Shown piece by piece: positions 18,411 to 30,669 of a DNA stretch of 55,421 bases. Source of the DNA: Streptomyces sp. PT12 (GTDB taxonomy: Bacteria > Actinomycetota > Actinomycetes > Streptomycetales > Streptomycetaceae). The stretch covers positions 1 to 55,421 of the forward strand of contig NZ_QEST01000188.1 in NCBI RefSeq assembly GCF_003311645.1. Direction: 5' to 3'. The notes beneath the pieces are model-generated. The model made no database searches. It saw only the letters and a list, made by a program, of their open reading frames with translations, and was not told where the DNA came from. Positions within the stretch are counted from its first letter, which is position 1; every line of letters starts with the position of its first letter. Made by a program: the position numbers and the translations under genes.

Positions 18411-21400
18411 TCAGGGGCGCCGACGGTCCGGCAGGGGGCCCTCCGGGTCCCCGACGGCCCCGGCGAGCACGGCGATGACCTCCTTCCCCCACGCCTCGAT
18501 GGTCGCCTCCTCGAACAGGTCGGTGGAGTACTCGAAGGTGAGGGTCATGCCATCGTCCTCGGGGGCCAGGACGACATAGAGCTCCGTGCGCGCCACCCCC
18601 GCCGTGGGCAGGCCGCGCACCGTCGTCGACACCTCGCGCAGGTCGAGGACGGGGGGCGGCGTGGTGACTACGGTGAACAGCACGTCGGGGAACGGCCCTT
18701 GCCCGGTGCCGGGCGCCACCAGGTCGGCCACCTCGGCCAGGGGCAGCTCCTGGTGGTCGAGCGCGGCGAAGAGCGAGGCGCCGACCTGCCGCACCAGGTC
18801 GGCGAAGGTGGCCGCCTCGCCGACCCTGGCGCGCAGCAGCACGGCCTCGCCCAACGGGCCGACGACCTCGGCCCGTTCGGGGCCCAGCCGGTTGGCGCTC
18901 GACGCGGCGAGCACGACATCGGCGGACCCGCCGCGGCGCCCGGCGGCCCACAGGGCGAAGCCCGCCGCGAGAAGGGCGTAGGGGGGAGCGCCGAGCACCT
19001 GGGCCCTCTCCTCGATCCGCCGCGCGAGAGAGCCGTCCAGGGCCCAGGTGCGCAGCGCGCCCCGCCCTGACAGCGGGCCCCGCCTCGGCCGGTCGGTCGG
19101 CAGGTCGAGCCTGGGCGGAACGCCGTCGAGCTCGGCGCGCCAGAACCGCTCGAGGTCTTCCCTGCGCCGGTCGTCGAGCGCGTGCTCCGCGCGGGCGTGG
19201 TCTGTGAACTGCGCGGTCGGCGGCGGGAGCGGGGCGCCTGCGCCCCCGCGGCGCGCGTCGTAGAGCTTCTGGAGCTCGCCCCAGATGATGCCCATCGACC
19301 AGCCGTCGCACAGCGCGTGGTGCAGGACCGTCACCAGCGTCCAGCGCTCGGGGCCGAGTCGCGCCAGGCGGAAGCGGAACAGCGGGGCGCGGTCCATCGC
19401 GAACGGGCGCGCCGCGTGCTCCCGGCACCAGGCGTCGAGACGCTGCTCGTCCGCGGACAGGTCGCTGACCTGAAGGTCGACGGGCACCTGGGAGAGCACT
19501 TCCAGGAGGAACGCGCCGTCCCGGCGCACCGCGCGGGCGCGCAGCGCGTCGTGGCGGGCCACCAGCTCGGCGAGCGCGTGCCGGAGGTCATCGGGCGAGA
19601 GCGGGCCGCGCACGTCGACGCGGTGGGCGACGTTGTACACGCCGGGGTCGGCCCGTTCGTGGTGGCGGCGCCACAGCCTGCGCAGGAACGAGGTCATGGG
19701 CACGGTGGCTGCCACATCGCCCGCGCCGCCCGGGGGCGTGGGGTCAGGCTGTTCGAGCCTGGCCGCGAGCCCGCGGATCGTCGGCGCGCGGAAGAGGTCG
19801 GCCATGGGCACGGTCAGGCCCAGCTCAGCGGCCATGCGGTTCACCAGCCGGATCGCGCTCAGCGAGTGGCCGCCGAGCGCGAAGAACGAGCGGTCCACCG
19901 GCACCTGCCCCAGGCCGAGGATGTCGCACCACAGGCCGTGCAGCGCCTTCTCCGTCGGCGTGACGGGGGCGGCGCCCTCGTGCCGCGCGCCCTCGTCGCC
20001 GGGGTCGGGCAGGCGCGAACGGTCCAGCTTGCCCGAGGCGTTCAGCGGGAGGCGTTCGAGGCCCACCCAGCGGCGCGGGACCAGATGGTCGGGCAGCGCC
20101 GCGGCCAGCGCCTCGCGCGGACCCGCGAGCTCGTCCCCGGGGACCTCGGGCACCACATAGGCGGCGAGCTCCCACTCGCCGTGTCGGTCGCGGCGCGGCA
20201 GCACGGCCGCGTCGCGGACGCCGGGGAGCGCGGTCAACGCCGCCCGCACCTCGGCGGGTTCGACGCGGTGGCCCCTGATCTTGACCTGGTCGTCGGTGCG
20301 GCCCCGGTACTGGAGCGTGCCGTCCGCGCGCCAGCGCGCCAGGTCGCCGGTGCGGTAGCGCGCCGACCCCGCGCCGTCGTCGAGGAATGCCGCCGCGGTC
20401 TCGTCCGGCCTCGCGTGGTAGCCGTAGGCGACGGGGACGCCGCCGATGTGGATCTCGCCGAAGGCCCCCACGGGCACCTGGCGCCCCGCGCCGTCGAGCA
20501 GGTGGACGCGCGCCCCCGCGACCGGCCCGCCGATGGGCGGGTGGTCGCCGTCTTCGGGGTCCACGCGGTGCGAGGTGACGATGACGGAGGTCTCGGTCGG
20601 CCCGTACTGGTGGTACAGGGCGCACGCCGGGTGGGCGGCGAGGAACCGGCGGAAGGCGTCCGTGAGCCGCAGCGCCTCGCCCGCGGTGAACACCTCGCGC
20701 AGGGACGGCATGCGCGGCCCCGTCTCCATCAGGTACGTCAGCGGCGTGCACGGCATGAACACCCGCTCCACGCCATGGTCGCGGACCGCGGCCGTGACGG
20801 CGTCCGGGTCGTGCCGCGCCTCGTCGGCGATCAGGACGAGGGCGGCCCCTGACGCCAGCGTCGTGAAGATCTCCTGCACGCTGACGTCGAAGGCCGTGGA
20901 GGTCCACTGGAGGGTGCGCAGGGCGGGATGCCGCCGCACATGGTCCCGCACGAGGTTGGCCGGGCCGCGGTGGGGCACCACGACGCCCTTGGGGCGGCCG
21001 GTCGAGCCCGATGTGTAGAGGCAGTACGCGGCGTCGTCGGGCCCCGCCCCGCCATCGGGCCCCTCGGCGCCCGGCGCGCCCTCGGCGCCCGGCGCCACGT
21101 CGGCGAGCAGCAGGACCGGCACGCGGGGCACGAGGTCCTGGTGCCGCGCCAGGGCGGCGTCGTCCGTCAGCAGCAGGGCGGGGGCGCTGTCGTCGAGGAG
21201 GGCGGCGAGCCTGGGGGAGGGCAGCGAGGGGTCGAGCGGAACGTAGGCCGCGCCGCTCCTGAGCACCCCGATGAGGGCGGCGATCAGCTCGGGACCGCGC
21301 CCCAGCAGGACCGCCACGCGATCGCCGCGCCCCACGCCGCGCTCCCGCAGCCGCCAGGCGAGCCGACGGGCGCGGGCCGCCAACGCGCCGTAGCTGACGC

Positions 21401-24400
21401 GTTCCCTGCCCCACTCCACGGCGACGGCGTCGGGCGTGGCGTCGGCCTGCCGCTCGAACAGCCCGTGCAGGGTGTCCCCGGTCGCGGGCCATGGCTCGTC
21501 GAGGCGGCCGAGCCGCACGAGCGTGGCGCGGTCGGCGTCCGTCACCGCGGTCAGCTCGTGGAGTGGCGCGGCGGGCGCGGCCAGGGCGCGGCGCAGCACG
21601 TGCTCCGTGTAGTCCACCAGTCGGCGCACCGTGCTCTCGTCGAAGAGGGCCGTGTCGTACTCGACCATGAAGCGGACGCCGTCGCGGTGGTGGGTGAGGT
21701 AGACGGTCAGGTCGAACGGCGCGCGGGCGCTCGGCACATCGAGCAGCGTGGCCGTCAGGTGGGGCGGGTCGAAGTCGACCTCGCTCTCGTTCTCGTACTC
21801 CACCAGGACCTGGAAGAGGGGGTTGCGGCCGGGGTCGCGCGGGGGGTTGACCGCGGCCACCAGCGCGTCGAAGGGGACGCCGCGGTGGTCGTACGCGGCC
21901 GCGCTGGTCTCCCTGACGCGGCGCAGCAGCGCGGGGAAGTCCGGGTCGCCGCCCAGGTCGAGGCGGAGCGGCACGGTGTCGAGGTGGAGCCCGATCCGGT
22001 CCTCGGCACCGCCCTGGCGCGCGGCGACGGCGGTGCCGACCACCAGGTCGTCCTGCCCGGCGAAGCGGCCGAGCACGGCCGCGATGGCCGCCGTCAGCGC
22101 CATGAAGGGGGTGGCGCGGTGCGTTGCGGCGAACGCCCTGAGCGCGCGGACGAGTTCGCCGTCGAGCGCGTGGGTGAGGCACGCGCCCTCGCCCGTTCTG
22201 GCGGGTGGGCGCGGCCTGTCCGTGGGGAGGTCCAGGCCGGGCGCGCCGCCGAGCGTGCGCCGCCAGAACTCCAGGGCCGCGGCGGTCCCTTCGGCCTCGG
22301 CAGCCGCGCCCTCACCAGCCTGGTCGGCGAGGGGCGGCAGCCCCGGGTCGCCGTCGGGCCACGCGCGGTAGAAGGCGGCCAGGTCCCGAACCAGCACCGC
22401 GGTGGACGCCGAGTCGAACACGATGTGGTGGGCCAGCAGGAAGAGCAGGTGCCGCTCGTCGGACAGGCGCAGCAGGCGGGCGCGGACGAGGGGCCCGGCG
22501 CCGAGGTCGACCGTGCGGGCCCCCTCGCTTTCGAGGACGGCCCGCAGGGCCTGCTCCTCCGGCGTCCCCGCGTGGTCGTCGATGGGGCAGTCGAGGTCGG
22601 CGCTGGGCAGGATCTCCTGGTACGGAACGCCGTCGCGCTGCCGGAAGACCGTGCGCAGCGCCTCGTGCCGGTCCGCGGCGCGCGCGAACGCGTGGCGCAG
22701 CGCCGGAACGTTGAGCGGCCCTTCCAGGCGGACGGCCTTGGGCTCGTGGTACATCAGCGTGCCGGGGTGCAGCTGTTCGAGGAACCAGATGCGGCGTTGC
22801 GCGGGCGTCAACGGCCTGCGCAGGGGCGCGGGCGGCTTCCGCGCGCCGGGGGCGGGCGCGGTGCGCGCGCGGACCCGGTCGAGCGACGGCAGCGCCGCCA
22901 GGACCTTCTCCTTCTCCACCCCGAAGTCCACGAAGCACGCGATCTCATCAGCCCCCGCGGCCATGAGGCGGCGCACCGTCTCCTCGGCCTCCCGTTCGCC
23001 GCCGATCATGGCGCGTGAGGCGCAGTAGCGGTCGTATGCCCGCTCCAGCAGGAACTCCACGTCCTCCTCGGGGGTGTTGTCGAGGTCCACCTCGACGCCG
23101 AGGCTCGTGGTCACCTGGTCGAACAGCGAGAGCGAGGAGCGCAGATACGCCACGAAGGGCCGGTATGCCTCGGCCCGCGCGCGTTCCGCGTCCTCGCCGA
23201 GGTAGGTGTGCACGAGCACCACGACCCGGCCGGTCGCCGGGTCGAGCCCGTGCTCGGCGCGCGTGCGCCGGTAGAGCGCGATGTTCGCGGCCAGCTGCTC
23301 GACGGTCTGCGCCATCAGGTTGGTGACGACCCCCAGATCCTCGGCGGCGGCCCGCCGATAGCTCTCGGGGTTCCCGACCACCGCCACGGACAGGGGCGGC
23401 AGGTCCTGCACGGGGCGGGGGTGCAGCCTGACCTCCACGGGGCGGCCGTCGCCCGCGGTGGTCGCGAGGGGCTGCCCCGACCAGAGCCGCCGCACGGTCT
23501 CCAGGTGCTCGTACAGCACCTCGCGGTGGCGCCCGAAGTGCTGCGGGGCGAGCGAGAAGTCCCTCGCGTGCCAGCCGCTGGCGAAGCACAGGCCGACCCT
23601 GCCGCCCGAGATGTTGTCGACGACCGACCACTCCTCGGCGACCCTGACGGGGTGGTGCAGCGGCAGCACCACGGACCCGGCGTGCAGCCTGATCCTGCGG
23701 GTCCGCGCCGCGAGCGCGGCGGCGAGGACGGACGGGTTGGGGAAGAGCGCGCCGAACGAGTCGAAGTGCCGCTCGGGGAACCACAGGGCGTGGAAGCCGC
23801 TCCGGTCGGCGAACTCGGCCGCCTCCATGATCAGCCCGTACTTGTCGTGAACGGCGTCGTCGGGGTAGTCGCCGAAGAAGTAGAGGCTCATGTCGCACCC
23901 GGCCGCCGCGGGCTGCCGGGGTGGGGTCGCCGGTATCGGTGCCGGTGCCGGTGCGGGTGCCGGTGCTGGTGCGGGTGCCGGTGTCGTGGTGGGGGGCGTG
24001 CGGGGCGCGGGGGAGCCGAGCGCGTCGAGCTGCCGGGAGATCACCTCGGTCACCCGGTCGGCGAGCGTCTCCACGAGCCTGAGCTGCTGCCCGAACAGCG
24101 CGTGCAGCTCGGGCGTCTCGCCGCCCTCGGGGGGCCGCGGCGCCTCCGCGGGGGCCTCCGCAGGCGTCTCCACAGGCATCTTCACCGGCGGCGCGGGGGC
24201 GGCGTCGCCGCGCGCCCGGCCGATGAGGGCGGCCAGCTTGCGCGGCGTGTCGGCGCCGTCGAACAGCGCGCGGACCGGGACGCGGACGCCGTGCCGCGTG
24301 GCCAGCTCGGCCGTCATGCTCATCAGGGAGAGCGAGTCCGCGCCCAGGTCGAAGACCGACGTGTCCGCTGTCACCTCCGTCGTCGCGGCCCCCAGCGCGG

Positions 24401-27400
24401 CGGCCGTCAACTCCCTGATGCCCTCGACCAGTACGTCACCCAGTGCGTCATCCGATGCGTCATCGGCGCGGGCCGGTACGGCGGCGGGCGGCTCAGCGGC
24501 CGGTGGCGCGGGCGGCGGCGTGGCCGCCACCGGCACGGGGCGCAGCGGATGCCCCGGCAGCGGGATCCGCCGCCCGCCGCCGACGAGCGCGGGCCAGTCG
24601 AGCTCGGCGCCCCTGGCCCACAGGGAGCCAAGGGCCCCGAGGAACCCGCGGACCTGCTCGTCCACGCCGCCCCCGCCCTGGCCGCCCCGCCACCGAGTGC
24701 CGGGGGCGCAGTGCCGACCGAGGCCGATCAGGGTCTCCCCGGCCTCCATCGCCACAAAGTCGGCGCACCCGCGCTCCAGCGCCGCGGCCACCGCCAGGTC
24801 GAAGCGGACGGGGCGCCGCGCCTGGCGGCAGAGGTAGTGGGCGCCGATGACGCTGCCCACGGGGTGCGCCTCGCCGTCGGCGGCCGTCACCACGGTGACG
24901 CCGAGCGGGCGGTAGGCCACGCGCTCGGCGTGCGCGCGGAACGCGTCGATCGCCTCGTCGACCGCGGCCGAGTGGAACGCCCGGTCGACCGGCAGCGCCC
25001 TCCAGCGCGCGTTCTCCCGGTCCAGCAGGCGCGTGGCCGCGTCAAGCGCGTCGGGCGGTCCCGAGATCACGTGCGAGCGCGGGCCGTTGACCGCCGCCAC
25101 CTCGGCGCCCGAGTCGCGGGCGACGCGCCGCGCGGTGTCCGCGTCGGCGCGCAGGGCGAGCATGCCGCCGGGCGGGCCCGCCTCCATCAGGCGCCCGCGC
25201 CAGGCGGTGAGGCGCAGCCCGTCCTCCAGGCTCAGGGCACCGGCCGCGTACAGCGCCGCATACTCGCCGACGCTGTGGCCGAACAGCAGGTCGGGGCGCA
25301 CGCCCGCGGCGCGCCACGCATCGGCGAGCGCTGCCTGGTGCGCGAAAAGCGCCGCCTGGGCCGTCCCCGTGGGCCACACCTCGCCCGCCCCCGAGTCCGC
25401 CCCCCGATCCGCCCCCGAGTCCGAGTCGGGGGGAGCGTCGAGCAGGAGCGGGAGCAGGGCGCCGCCGAACGCGTCGGCGTGGATCTCGGCGCACCGGTCG
25501 AGCGTTCGACGGGCGGCCCGGCTCGCGGCGTACAGGCCGCCCGCCATGCCGCGCCTCGCGCTGCCCTGCCCGGGGAAGACGAACGCCAGCGGGCCGAGCG
25601 GGGGTTCGGGGGCGCGCCGTGGCTCGTCGAGCGCCCCGTCGAGCGCCCTGGCGAGCTCGTCGGCGGCGCGCCCGACCGCCGTGGCGCGCGCCGCCCGGTG
25701 CGGCCTGCCGAGGGCCAGGGTGGTGGCCACGTCGTCCGCCCGCGGCTCGGGCCGCTGCCGCAGCCGGTCGCCGAGCAGGCCGCGCAGCTCGTCGAGGGCC
25801 TGCGGGTCGCGCGCCGACACCGGGACCAGGACGGGCAGTTCGGGCGGCTGACGGTGCGGCGCCGCGGGCGCCTCCTCGAGCACCACATGGGCGTTGGTGC
25901 CGCCGACGCCGAGGGCGCTGACCCCGGCCCTGCGCGGCACCCCGTCGGGCACCGTCCAGGGCCTCAGCTCCCTGACGAGCGTCAAGGGGCCGCCGTCGAT
26001 GCGTAGTTCGGGGTTGGGGCGGGTCAGGTGCGGGGTCGGCACCAGGGTGCGGTGCCGCAGCATGAGGATCGTCTTGATCAGTCCGGCCATTCCGGCGCAG
26101 CTGTCGAGGTGCCCGATGTTGGGCTTGACCGAGCCGACGGCGCAGAACCCCGTGCGCCCGGTGCCCTCGTCCAGCGCCCGGCCGAGCGCTTCGAGCTCCA
26201 CCGGGTCGCCGAGCGCGGTCCCCGTGCCGTGCGCCTCCACATAGGAGACGGTCTCGGCCCGGACGTTCGCCCTGCGCAGGGCGCGGCGCACGACGTCGAC
26301 CTGCCCGGCCACCCCGGGCGCGCTGAAGCCCGCCTTGTCCGAGCCGTCGTTGTTGACCGCGGAGCCCAGGATCACCGCGTGCACGGTGTCCCCGTCGGCC
26401 AGCGCCCGGTCGAGCCGCTTGAGCAGCACGGCGGCCACGCCGTTGCCGCCGACCGTGCCGTCAGCGGCTTCGTCGAACGCCCGACATCGCCCGGTGGGCG
26501 ACAGGATCGACTCCGGCTGGCTGCGGTAGCCGGTGCGCTGGGGGTGGTGCACGGCCGCGGCGCCCGCGAGCGCGAGGTCGGCCTCGCCGCTCAGCACGGC
26601 CTGCGCGGCGAGGTGGACGGCGACGAGCGACGTGGAGCACGCCGTCTGCACGCCGATGGCCGGTCCCCTGAGCCCGAGGCGGTAGGCGACGCGCGTCGCC
26701 AAAAAGTCCGGCTGCCGCGCGATGGCCCAGCGCATGCCGGTCGCGGGGTCCGCCGCGTCGCCGGGGCCGTGCGCCGCGCTCGGCCGCTGATGGTCGTACA
26801 GGTTCATGCCGGAGCCAGCGAACACGCCCACCGTGGAGTCGGGCCCGGTGCCCGCGTATCCGCCGTGTTCGAGCGCCCCGTGGCAGCACTCGAGGAACAA
26901 CCGGTGCGCGGGGTGGGTGAGCTCGCTCTCGCGCGCGTTCATGCCGAAGAACGCCCCGTCGAACGCGTCGGCGCCGTCGATCACGCCGCCCACGGGCACG
27001 AGGTCGGGAGCGCGCCGCTGCTCGGGGGTCAGGCCCGCCGCGGCCAACTCCTCGTCGCCGAAGGTCTGGACGCTGCTCACCCCGTCGCGCAGGTTGGCCC
27101 AGAAGCGCTCCGGCGTGTCCGCGCCGGGGAAGCGGAACGAGAACCCGATGACCGCGACGCGTCGATCGGCGGCGTCATCGGACCCGGCGCCCGCACCGGC
27201 GCCCGCGGCCCGCCGCGCGCCGCCGCCCGACAGGTGCGCGGCGAGCGCGTCGGCCGTCGGGTGCTCGAACGGCGCCGTCGGGGCGATCGGCACGCCCAGC
27301 CGCTCCTCCAGCCGGGCGCGCAGGCGCACGAGCGAGGCGGAGGTCAGGCCGAGCTCGTAGAACGGCTGGTCGGACCCGGCCGAGCGCCCCAGCACGGCGG

Positions 27401-29216
27401 CCAGCTCCTCGCGCACCGCGCGCGCCGTCGCGTCGCGGTCGGGGCGCGCGGACGCGGTCTCTTCCGGCGGGTCCGGCGACCGGTCCGGCGACCGGTCGGC
27501 GAGCCGGTCGATCAGCCGGTCCCGCAGCGCGCCGCGGCGCACCTTCCCCGCGGGCGTTCTCGGGAAGTCGTCCGGCGCGACGGGAACGACATGGGTGGCG
27601 GTGAGTCGCAGCCGCCCGAACAGCGCGGCCCGCACGTCGCGGCCGATGCGCGCGTCCTCGGCCGCGCCCCGGCTGACGAAGAACACCGCCAGCTCCTCCG
27701 TGCCCCGCTCCTGGCTCGGGATGCCGCAGGCCGCCACCTCGCCCTGTCTGACCCCTTCGACGGCGGTGGCGGCCTCCTCGACCTCGTGGCAGTAGACGTT
27801 GTGCCCGTTGAGGATGATCAGGTCCTTGCGCCGCCCCGTGATGACCACCTGGCCCGCGTCGATGAACGCCAGGTCACCGGTGTCAAGCCAGTCGCGCCCC
27901 GCGGGGAACGCCTCGGCGTCCGCCGCGGGATCGCGGACATAGCCCGGGGTCAGGCGCGTCGGCGAGTGGACCTGGAGCCGCCCGACGCGGCCGGGCGGCG
28001 CGAGGTCGCCGCGGTCGTCGACGATGCGCAGGGTCACGCCGTGCGCGGGCGATCCGGACGCGACGAAGGTGACGCACTCCTCGTCGGGCGTCTGGTCACC
28101 GGCCCTGACCAGCTCGCCGCCCAGGCTGCTCCCCAGCAGGCGGTGCACGGTGCCGGGGCGGTCGAGCCTGCCGTAGGTGCAGGCGGTCACCGTCTCGGCC
28201 ATGCCCCACACCGGCGCGATGTGCTCTTCGCGGACCCCGAACGCGGCCGTGGCGTCGAGGAATCGGCGCAGCACCGGCAGCACCACCCGCTCCCCTCCGC
28301 ACACCAGGGACTTCAGGCGGCCGAGGTCCCAGCGCCGCCCGTGCGGCGCGTCCCGGCGCCCGGCCAGCGCCTCGGCGACCAGCTCGTAGGCGAACGTCGG
28401 GGCCCAGCCGTGCTGGGCGCGGTGCTCGTGGAGGAGGTCGAGCCAGCGTGTGGGGTCGGCCAGGACGCGCTCGGTGGGGGCGTGGACGTTGGTGCAGCCG
28501 ACGAAGACGGCGAGGACGTGGTAGAGGAGGAACGCGCCGCTGTGGTCGACGGGGAGCCAGTTCGCCATGGTGTCATCGGGGCGCACATCGAGGATGCGTC
28601 TGCTGCTCGCCGCGAGGTCCGCGAGTCCGGCGTGCGTCAGCCGGGCGGCCTTGGGGCCCCCGGTGCTGCCGGACGAGAGCATCAGGAGCGCGGTGTCGGA
28701 CGCGTCGGGCTCGACGTGGTCGTCGGCGGGCGCCGCGGCACGGCAGTCGTCGGCGATGGCGACATCCAAGGCGGGGGCCACTTCGGCGAGGACGGCCGCA
28801 CAGGCCGCGTCGCCGACGACCAGCGGGCGTGAGAGCAACGCGTGGGCGTGCAGGAGGCGTTCGAGGGCCGGGGAGCCGGGCGCCGGGGGCTCCGCGATGG
28901 CCACAGGTCTCGCGCCGCCGAGCACGCACGCCCAGAAGGCGGGGAAGAAGTCCGCCAGGGGCAGCCCGCACAGCACGACCGTGTCCCCCGCGCGCACGCC
29001 GTGCGCGCGGAGCCCGGTGAGCGAACGCCGCGCGGCGTCGAGGAGCTGGGCGTACGACCGCGACCGGGCCGTGCCGTCGGGGGCGATGGTGACGACGGCC
29101 GCGCCTGAGGCGGCCCCGGCCGCCCGCAGCAACGCCGCCACCGCGTCGCCCGGGTCGTCCTCGGTGCGCTCCGGCTCGGGCCCCCGGCAGAGTGCTTCTC
29201 CTCGGACGCGTTCCAT
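18411..29216 (-). CDS. Hybrid FAAL-PKS-monooxygenase-NRPS megasynthase
   Basis: A 3601-residue single protein. Domains in order (approximate residues): fatty acyl-AMP ligase 20-575 ([25 protein letters not shown]); ACP 600-665; ketosynthase 684-1112 (TACSTS Cys near 859, [15 protein letters not shown]); acyltransferase 1209-1510 ([12 protein letters not shown], the malonyl-type pattern); ACP 1595-1670 (GADSLSL); a Pro-Ala linker; luciferase-like monooxygenase 1774-2115 (MupA/Atu3671 type); condensation 2137-2552 (HHIVFDS); adenylation 2600-3060 ([11 protein letters not shown]); PCP near 3118 (GGHSLSA); terminal condensation 3172-3601 (HHALCDG). There is no KR, DH or thioesterase. I infer a fatty acid loaded on the ACP, one malonyl extension, oxidation, coupling to one amino acid, and release by the last C domain onto an amine or alcohol. 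My reading of the A-domain code, DVQFFAQVIK, is closest to proline codes. ATG 29216 has AGGAG 9 bp upstream. It follows its exporter by 12 bp. Confidence 0.9.
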   Translation of the reverse strand: MERVRGEALCRGPEPERTEDDPGDAVAALLRAAGAASGAAVVTIAPDGTARSRSYAQLLDAARRSLTGLRAHGVRAGDTVVLCGLPLADFFPAFWACVLGGARPVAIAEPPAPGSPALERLLHAHALLSRPLVVGDAACAAVLAEVAPALDVAIADDCRAAAPADDHVEPDASDTALLMLSSGSTGGPKAARLTHAGLADLAASSRRILDVRPDDTMANWLPVDHSGAFLLYHVLAVFVGCTNVHAPTERVLADPTRWLDLLHEHRAQHGWAPTFAYELVAEALAGRRDAPHGRRWDLGRLKSLVCGGERVVLPVLRRFLDATAAFGVREEHIAPVWGMAETVTACTYGRLDRPGTVHRLLGSSLGGELVRAGDQTPDEECVTFVASGSPAHGVTLRIVDDRGDLAPPGRVGRLQVHSPTRLTPGYVRDPAADAEAFPAGRDWLDTGDLAFIDAGQVVITGRRKDLIILNGHNVYCHEVEEAATAVEGVRQGEVAACGIPSQERGTEELAVFFVSRGAAEDARIGRDVRAALFGRLRLTATHVVPVAPDDFPRTPAGKVRRGALRDRLIDRLADRSPDRSPDPPEETASARPDRDATARAVREELAAVLGRSAGSDQPFYELGLTSASLVRLRARLEERLGVPIAPTAPFEHPTADALAAHLSGGGARRAAGAGAGAGSDDAADRRVAVIGFSFRFPGADTPERFWANLRDGVSSVQTFGDEELAAAGLTPEQRRAPDLVPVGGVIDGADAFDGAFFGMNARESELTHPAHRLFLECCHGALEHGGYAGTGPDSTVGVFAGSGMNLYDHQRPSAAHGPGDAADPATGMRWAIARQPDFLATRVAYRLGLRGPAIGVQTACSTSLVAVHLAAQAVLSGEADLALAGAAAVHHPQRTGYRSQPESILSPTGRCRAFDEAADGTVGGNGVAAVLLKRLDRALADGDTVHAVILGSAVNNDGSDKAGFSAPGVAGQVDVVRRALRRANVRAETVSYVEAHGTGTALGDPVELEALGRALDEGTGRTGFCAVGSVKPNIGHLDSCAGMAGLIKTILMLRHRTLVPTPHLTRPNPELRIDGGPLTLVRELRPWTVPDGVPRRAGVSALGVGGTNAHVVLEEAPAAPHRQPPELPVLVPVSARDPQALDELRGLLGDRLRQRPEPRADDVATTLALGRPHRAARATAVGRAADELARALDGALDEPRRAPEPPLGPLAFVFPGQGSARRGMAGGLYAASRAARRTLDRCAEIHADAFGGALLPLLLDAPPDSDSGADRGADSGAGEVWPTGTAQAALFAHQAALADAWRAAGVRPDLLFGHSVGEYAALYAAGALSLEDGLRLTAWRGRLMEAGPPGGMLALRADADTARRVARDSGAEVAAVNGPRSHVISGPPDALDAATRLLDRENARWRALPVDRAFHSAAVDEAIDAFRAHAERVAYRPLGVTVVTAADGEAHPVGSVIGAHYLCRQARRPVRFDLAVAAALERGCADFVAMEAGETLIGLGRHCAPGTRWRGGQGGGGVDEQVRGFLGALGSLWARGAELDWPALVGGGRRIPLPGHPLRPVPVAATPPPAPPAAEPPAAVPARADDASDDALGDVLVEGIRELTAAALGAATTEVTADTSVFDLGADSLSLMSMTAELATRHGVRVPVRALFDGADTPRKLAALIGRARGDAAPAPPVKMPVETPAEAPAEAPRPPEGGETPELHALFGQQLRLVETLADRVTEVISRQLDALGSPAPRTPPTTTPAPAPAPAPAPAPAPIPATPPRQPAAAGCDMSLYFFGDYPDDAVHDKYGLIMEAAEFADRSGFHALWFPERHFDSFGALFPNPSVLAAALAARTRRIRLHAGSVVLPLHHPVRVAEEWSVVDNISGGRVGLCFASGWHARDFSLAPQHFGRHREVLYEHLETVRRLWSGQPLATTAGDGRPVEVRLHPRPVQDLPPLSVAVVGNPESYRRAAAEDLGVVTNLMAQTVEQLAANIALYRRTRAEHGLDPATGRVVVLVHTYLGEDAERARAEAYRPFVAYLRSSLSLFDQVTTSLGVEVDLDNTPEEDVEFLLERAYDRYCASRAMIGGEREAEETVRRLMAAGADEIACFVDFGVEKEKVLAALPSLDRVRARTAPAPGARKPPAPLRRPLTPAQRRIWFLEQLHPGTLMYHEPKAVRLEGPLNVPALRHAFARAADRHEALRTVFRQRDGVPYQEILPSADLDCPIDDHAGTPEEQALRAVLESEGARTVDLGAGPLVRARLLRLSDERHLLFLLAHHIVFDSASTAVLVRDLAAFYRAWPDGDPGLPPLADQAGEGAAAEAEGTAAALEFWRRTLGGAPGLDLPTDRPRPPARTGEGACLTHALDGELVRALRAFAATHRATPFMALTAAIAAVLGRFAGQDDLVVGTAVAARQGGAEDRIGLHLDTVPLRLDLGGDPDFPALLRRVRETSAAAYDHRGVPFDALVAAVNPPRDPGRNPLFQVLVEYENESEVDFDPPHLTATLLDVPSARAPFDLTVYLTHHRDGVRFMVEYDTALFDESTVRRLVDYTEHVLRRALAAPAAPLHELTAVTDADRATLVRLGRLDEPWPATGDTLHGLFERQADATPDAVAVEWGRERVSYGALAARARRLAWRLRERGVGRGDRVAVLLGRGPELIAALIGVLRSGAAYVPLDPSLPSPRLAALLDDSAPALLLTDDAALARHQDLVPRVPVLLLADVAPGAEGAPGAEGPDGGAGPDDAAYCLYTSGSTGRPKGVVVPHRGPANLVRDHVRRHPALRTLQWTSTAFDVSVQEIFTTLASGAALVLIADEARHDPDAVTAAVRDHGVERVFMPCTPLTYLMETGPRMPSLREVFTAGEALRLTDAFRRFLAAHPACALYHQYGPTETSVIVTSHRVDPEDGDHPPIGGPVAGARVHLLDGAGRQVPVGAFGEIHIGGVPVAYGYHARPDETAAAFLDDGAGSARYRTGDLARWRADGTLQYRGRTDDQVKIRGHRVEPAEVRAALTALPGVRDAAVLPRRDRHGEWELAAYVVPEVPGDELAGPREALAAALPDHLVPRRWVGLERLPLNASGKLDRSRLPDPGDEGARHEGAAPVTPTEKALHGLWCDILGLGQVPVDRSFFALGGHSLSAIRLVNRMAAELGLTVPMADLFRAPTIRGLAARLEQPDPTPPGGAGDVAATVPMTSFLRRLWRRHHERADPGVYNVAHRVDVRGPLSPDDLRHALAELVARHDALRARAVRRDGAFLLEVLSQVPVDLQVSDLSADEQRLDAWCREHAARPFAMDRAPLFRFRLARLGPERWTLVTVLHHALCDGWSMGIIWGELQKLYDARRGGAGAPLPPPTAQFTDHARAEHALDDRRREDLERFWRAELDGVPPRLDLPTDRPRRGPLSGRGALRTWALDGSLARRIEERAQVLGAPPYALLAAGFALWAAGRRGGSADVVLAASSANRLGPERAEVVGPLGEAVLLRARVGEAATFADLVRQVGASLFAALDHQELPLAEVADLVAPGTGQGPFPDVLFTVVTTPPPVLDLREVSTTVRGLPTAGVARTELYVVLAPEDDGMTLTFEYSTDLFEEATIEAWGKEVIAVLAGAVGDPEGPLPDRRRP

Positions 29217-29228
29217 ACGAGTCAACTC

Positions 29229-30542
29229 CTAGCGTTGCGGTGGTGCGTGGGTGGGCGGGCCGGACCGCCGCGCACGATCCCCACCTCGCCAGCCCCTCGT
29301 GGTGGTCACCATGAGCGCGAGCGCTCCGCACACGGCCATGCCGTGGAAGATGGCCACGACGGTCAGCGCCGACAGTCGCTCCAACGCGGCAGCGGCGGCG
29401 ACCGTGCCCAGCGCGAACCCCGACTGCTCCACGGTGGCGGAGAGCCCGAACAACCGGTCGCGCCGCCGCGCCGGTTCGGCCTGGAGGCGAGAGACATAGA
29501 CGGTCTCCGTCCAGCCGTCCGCGAACCCGGCCGCGAGCGCGGCCAGCGCGAGCGCGGCCGTGGGCAGGTCGAGAAAGGCCGCGATGAACGAGAGCGCCAT
29601 GGCGCAGGTCCCGAGGGCGAACGCCCGCTCTCCCCAAGCCCTTTCGCCCGACCGCCGCCGAAGCACGAGCTGGGCGAGCACCGTGCCGATCGCCCACGCG
29701 GCCCAGAACCGCGCCATGAACACCGCCGGTTCGCCCGAGGCGCCGTGGGCGACCACGGGCAGGGCGACATTGTGCGACGAGGACGCCAGGGCGTCAGCCC
29801 CCCGCAGCGCGACCAGCCCGATCAGGAGCGCGGGCAGCCCCGCGAGGATCCGCGGACGGAAGCGGCGCCGCGCCGACGGCCCGTCACCTCCCGTCGCATC
29901 CGCCTCTTCAGGGGCGTCGCCATCCGCCTCGCGCGCGCCGTTCCCGCCGGGGAACCACCCCCACAGCGCCACGGCGGACACGGCGAAGCTCGCGGCGTTG
30001 ACGGCGAACGCGAGCCCGTACCCGCCCAGCGCGATCACGGGCGCCGCCGAGGCGAACCCGAGCACCGTCGCCAGCGAACGCGCCGTGACCAGCAGGCCGT
30101 TGGCCCGGGTGCGCGCCTCCTGGCCGACCATGGCCGGGACCGCGCTGCGCAGGCCCACGGTGAACAGGGTGTTCCCCGCGCCGAGCGCCACCGCCGCCGC
30201 GGCGAGCAGCCACAGCGGCGAGCGCGCGCCGCCGACCGCGAGGGCGACCATGAACGCGCCCTGCGCGACATCCGCCCCGAGCATGACGCTTCTGCGGCTC
30301 ACCCTGGCCAGCACCGCCCCCGCGGCCAGGCCCGCGGCGAACCCGCTCAGCAGCCGCAGCGCCATCACCGCGCCCACGCCGAACGCCGTGCCGGTGACCT
30401 CGAAGGAGAACAGGCCGAGCGCGATCAGGTTCAGATAGGTGCCATAGGCGGAGACCCCGTAGGCGGTGGCCAGCCCGCGGAACCTCGCGTCCAGCCTCTC
30501 GCCGGGCCGCCCCGGCCGCGTCGGTGATGTACGTAAGCTCAT
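29229..30542 (-). CDS. MFS exporter, MFS_3/EntS-like, copy 1
   Basis: A 437-residue, roughly 12-TM major facilitator. It starts with a short basic tail and TAYGVSAYGTYLNLIALGLF, and its central cytoplasmic loop is acidic and low in complexity. The block SSSHNVALPVV and the late motif YVSRLQAEPARRRDRLFGLSA are shared with the second MFS at 35111-36424, which has the same length. It directly precedes the megasynthase on the same strand (12-bp gap), so it is the likely exporter of its product. ATG 30542 lies in a G-rich region with a weak ribosome site. Confidence 0.88.
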   Translation of the reverse strand: MSLRTSPTRPGRPGERLDARFRGLATAYGVSAYGTYLNLIALGLFSFEVTGTAFGVGAVMALRLLSGFAAGLAAGAVLARVSRRSVMLGADVAQGAFMVALAVGGARSPLWLLAAAAVALGAGNTLFTVGLRSAVPAMVGQEARTRANGLLVTARSLATVLGFASAAPVIALGGYGLAFAVNAASFAVSAVALWGWFPGGNGAREADGDAPEEADATGGDGPSARRRFRPRILAGLPALLIGLVALRGADALASSSHNVALPVVAHGASGEPAVFMARFWAAWAIGTVLAQLVLRRRSGERAWGERAFALGTCAMALSFIAAFLDLPTAALALAALAAGFADGWTETVYVSRLQAEPARRRDRLFGLSATVEQSGFALGTVAAAAALERLSALTVVAIFHGMAVCGALALMVTTTRGWRGGDRARRSGPPTHAPPQR

Positions 30543-30669
30543 GGGCCCCCGCGTTCCCCCCGCCGTGCCGGAACCTCCCCGGCGACGGAGACGCGCAGAC
30601 TAACAGCAGCGCCCGGGGCACGATCAGGGCGCCCACCGCGAATGACCCGCGCCCCCGGGTGCGTTGCGC

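Noticed and set aside
23925-23990. Short periodic DNA repeat rich in GGTGCC/GGTGCG
   Set aside because: It encodes the Pro-Ala linker between the second ACP and the monooxygenase domain of the megasynthase and is not a regulatory repeat.
23208-28832. Long plus-strand frames of 932 and 934 residues opposite the megasynthase
   Set aside because: They are antisense shadows caused by G/C-rich third positions. Their translations are low in complexity with no domain, while the minus strand shows ordered PKS/NRPS motifs throughout.
29210-29226. GTCAAC next to the megasynthase start as an eleventh operator
   Set aside because: Only one half-site is present; the other arm does not match and it overlaps the ribosome binding region.
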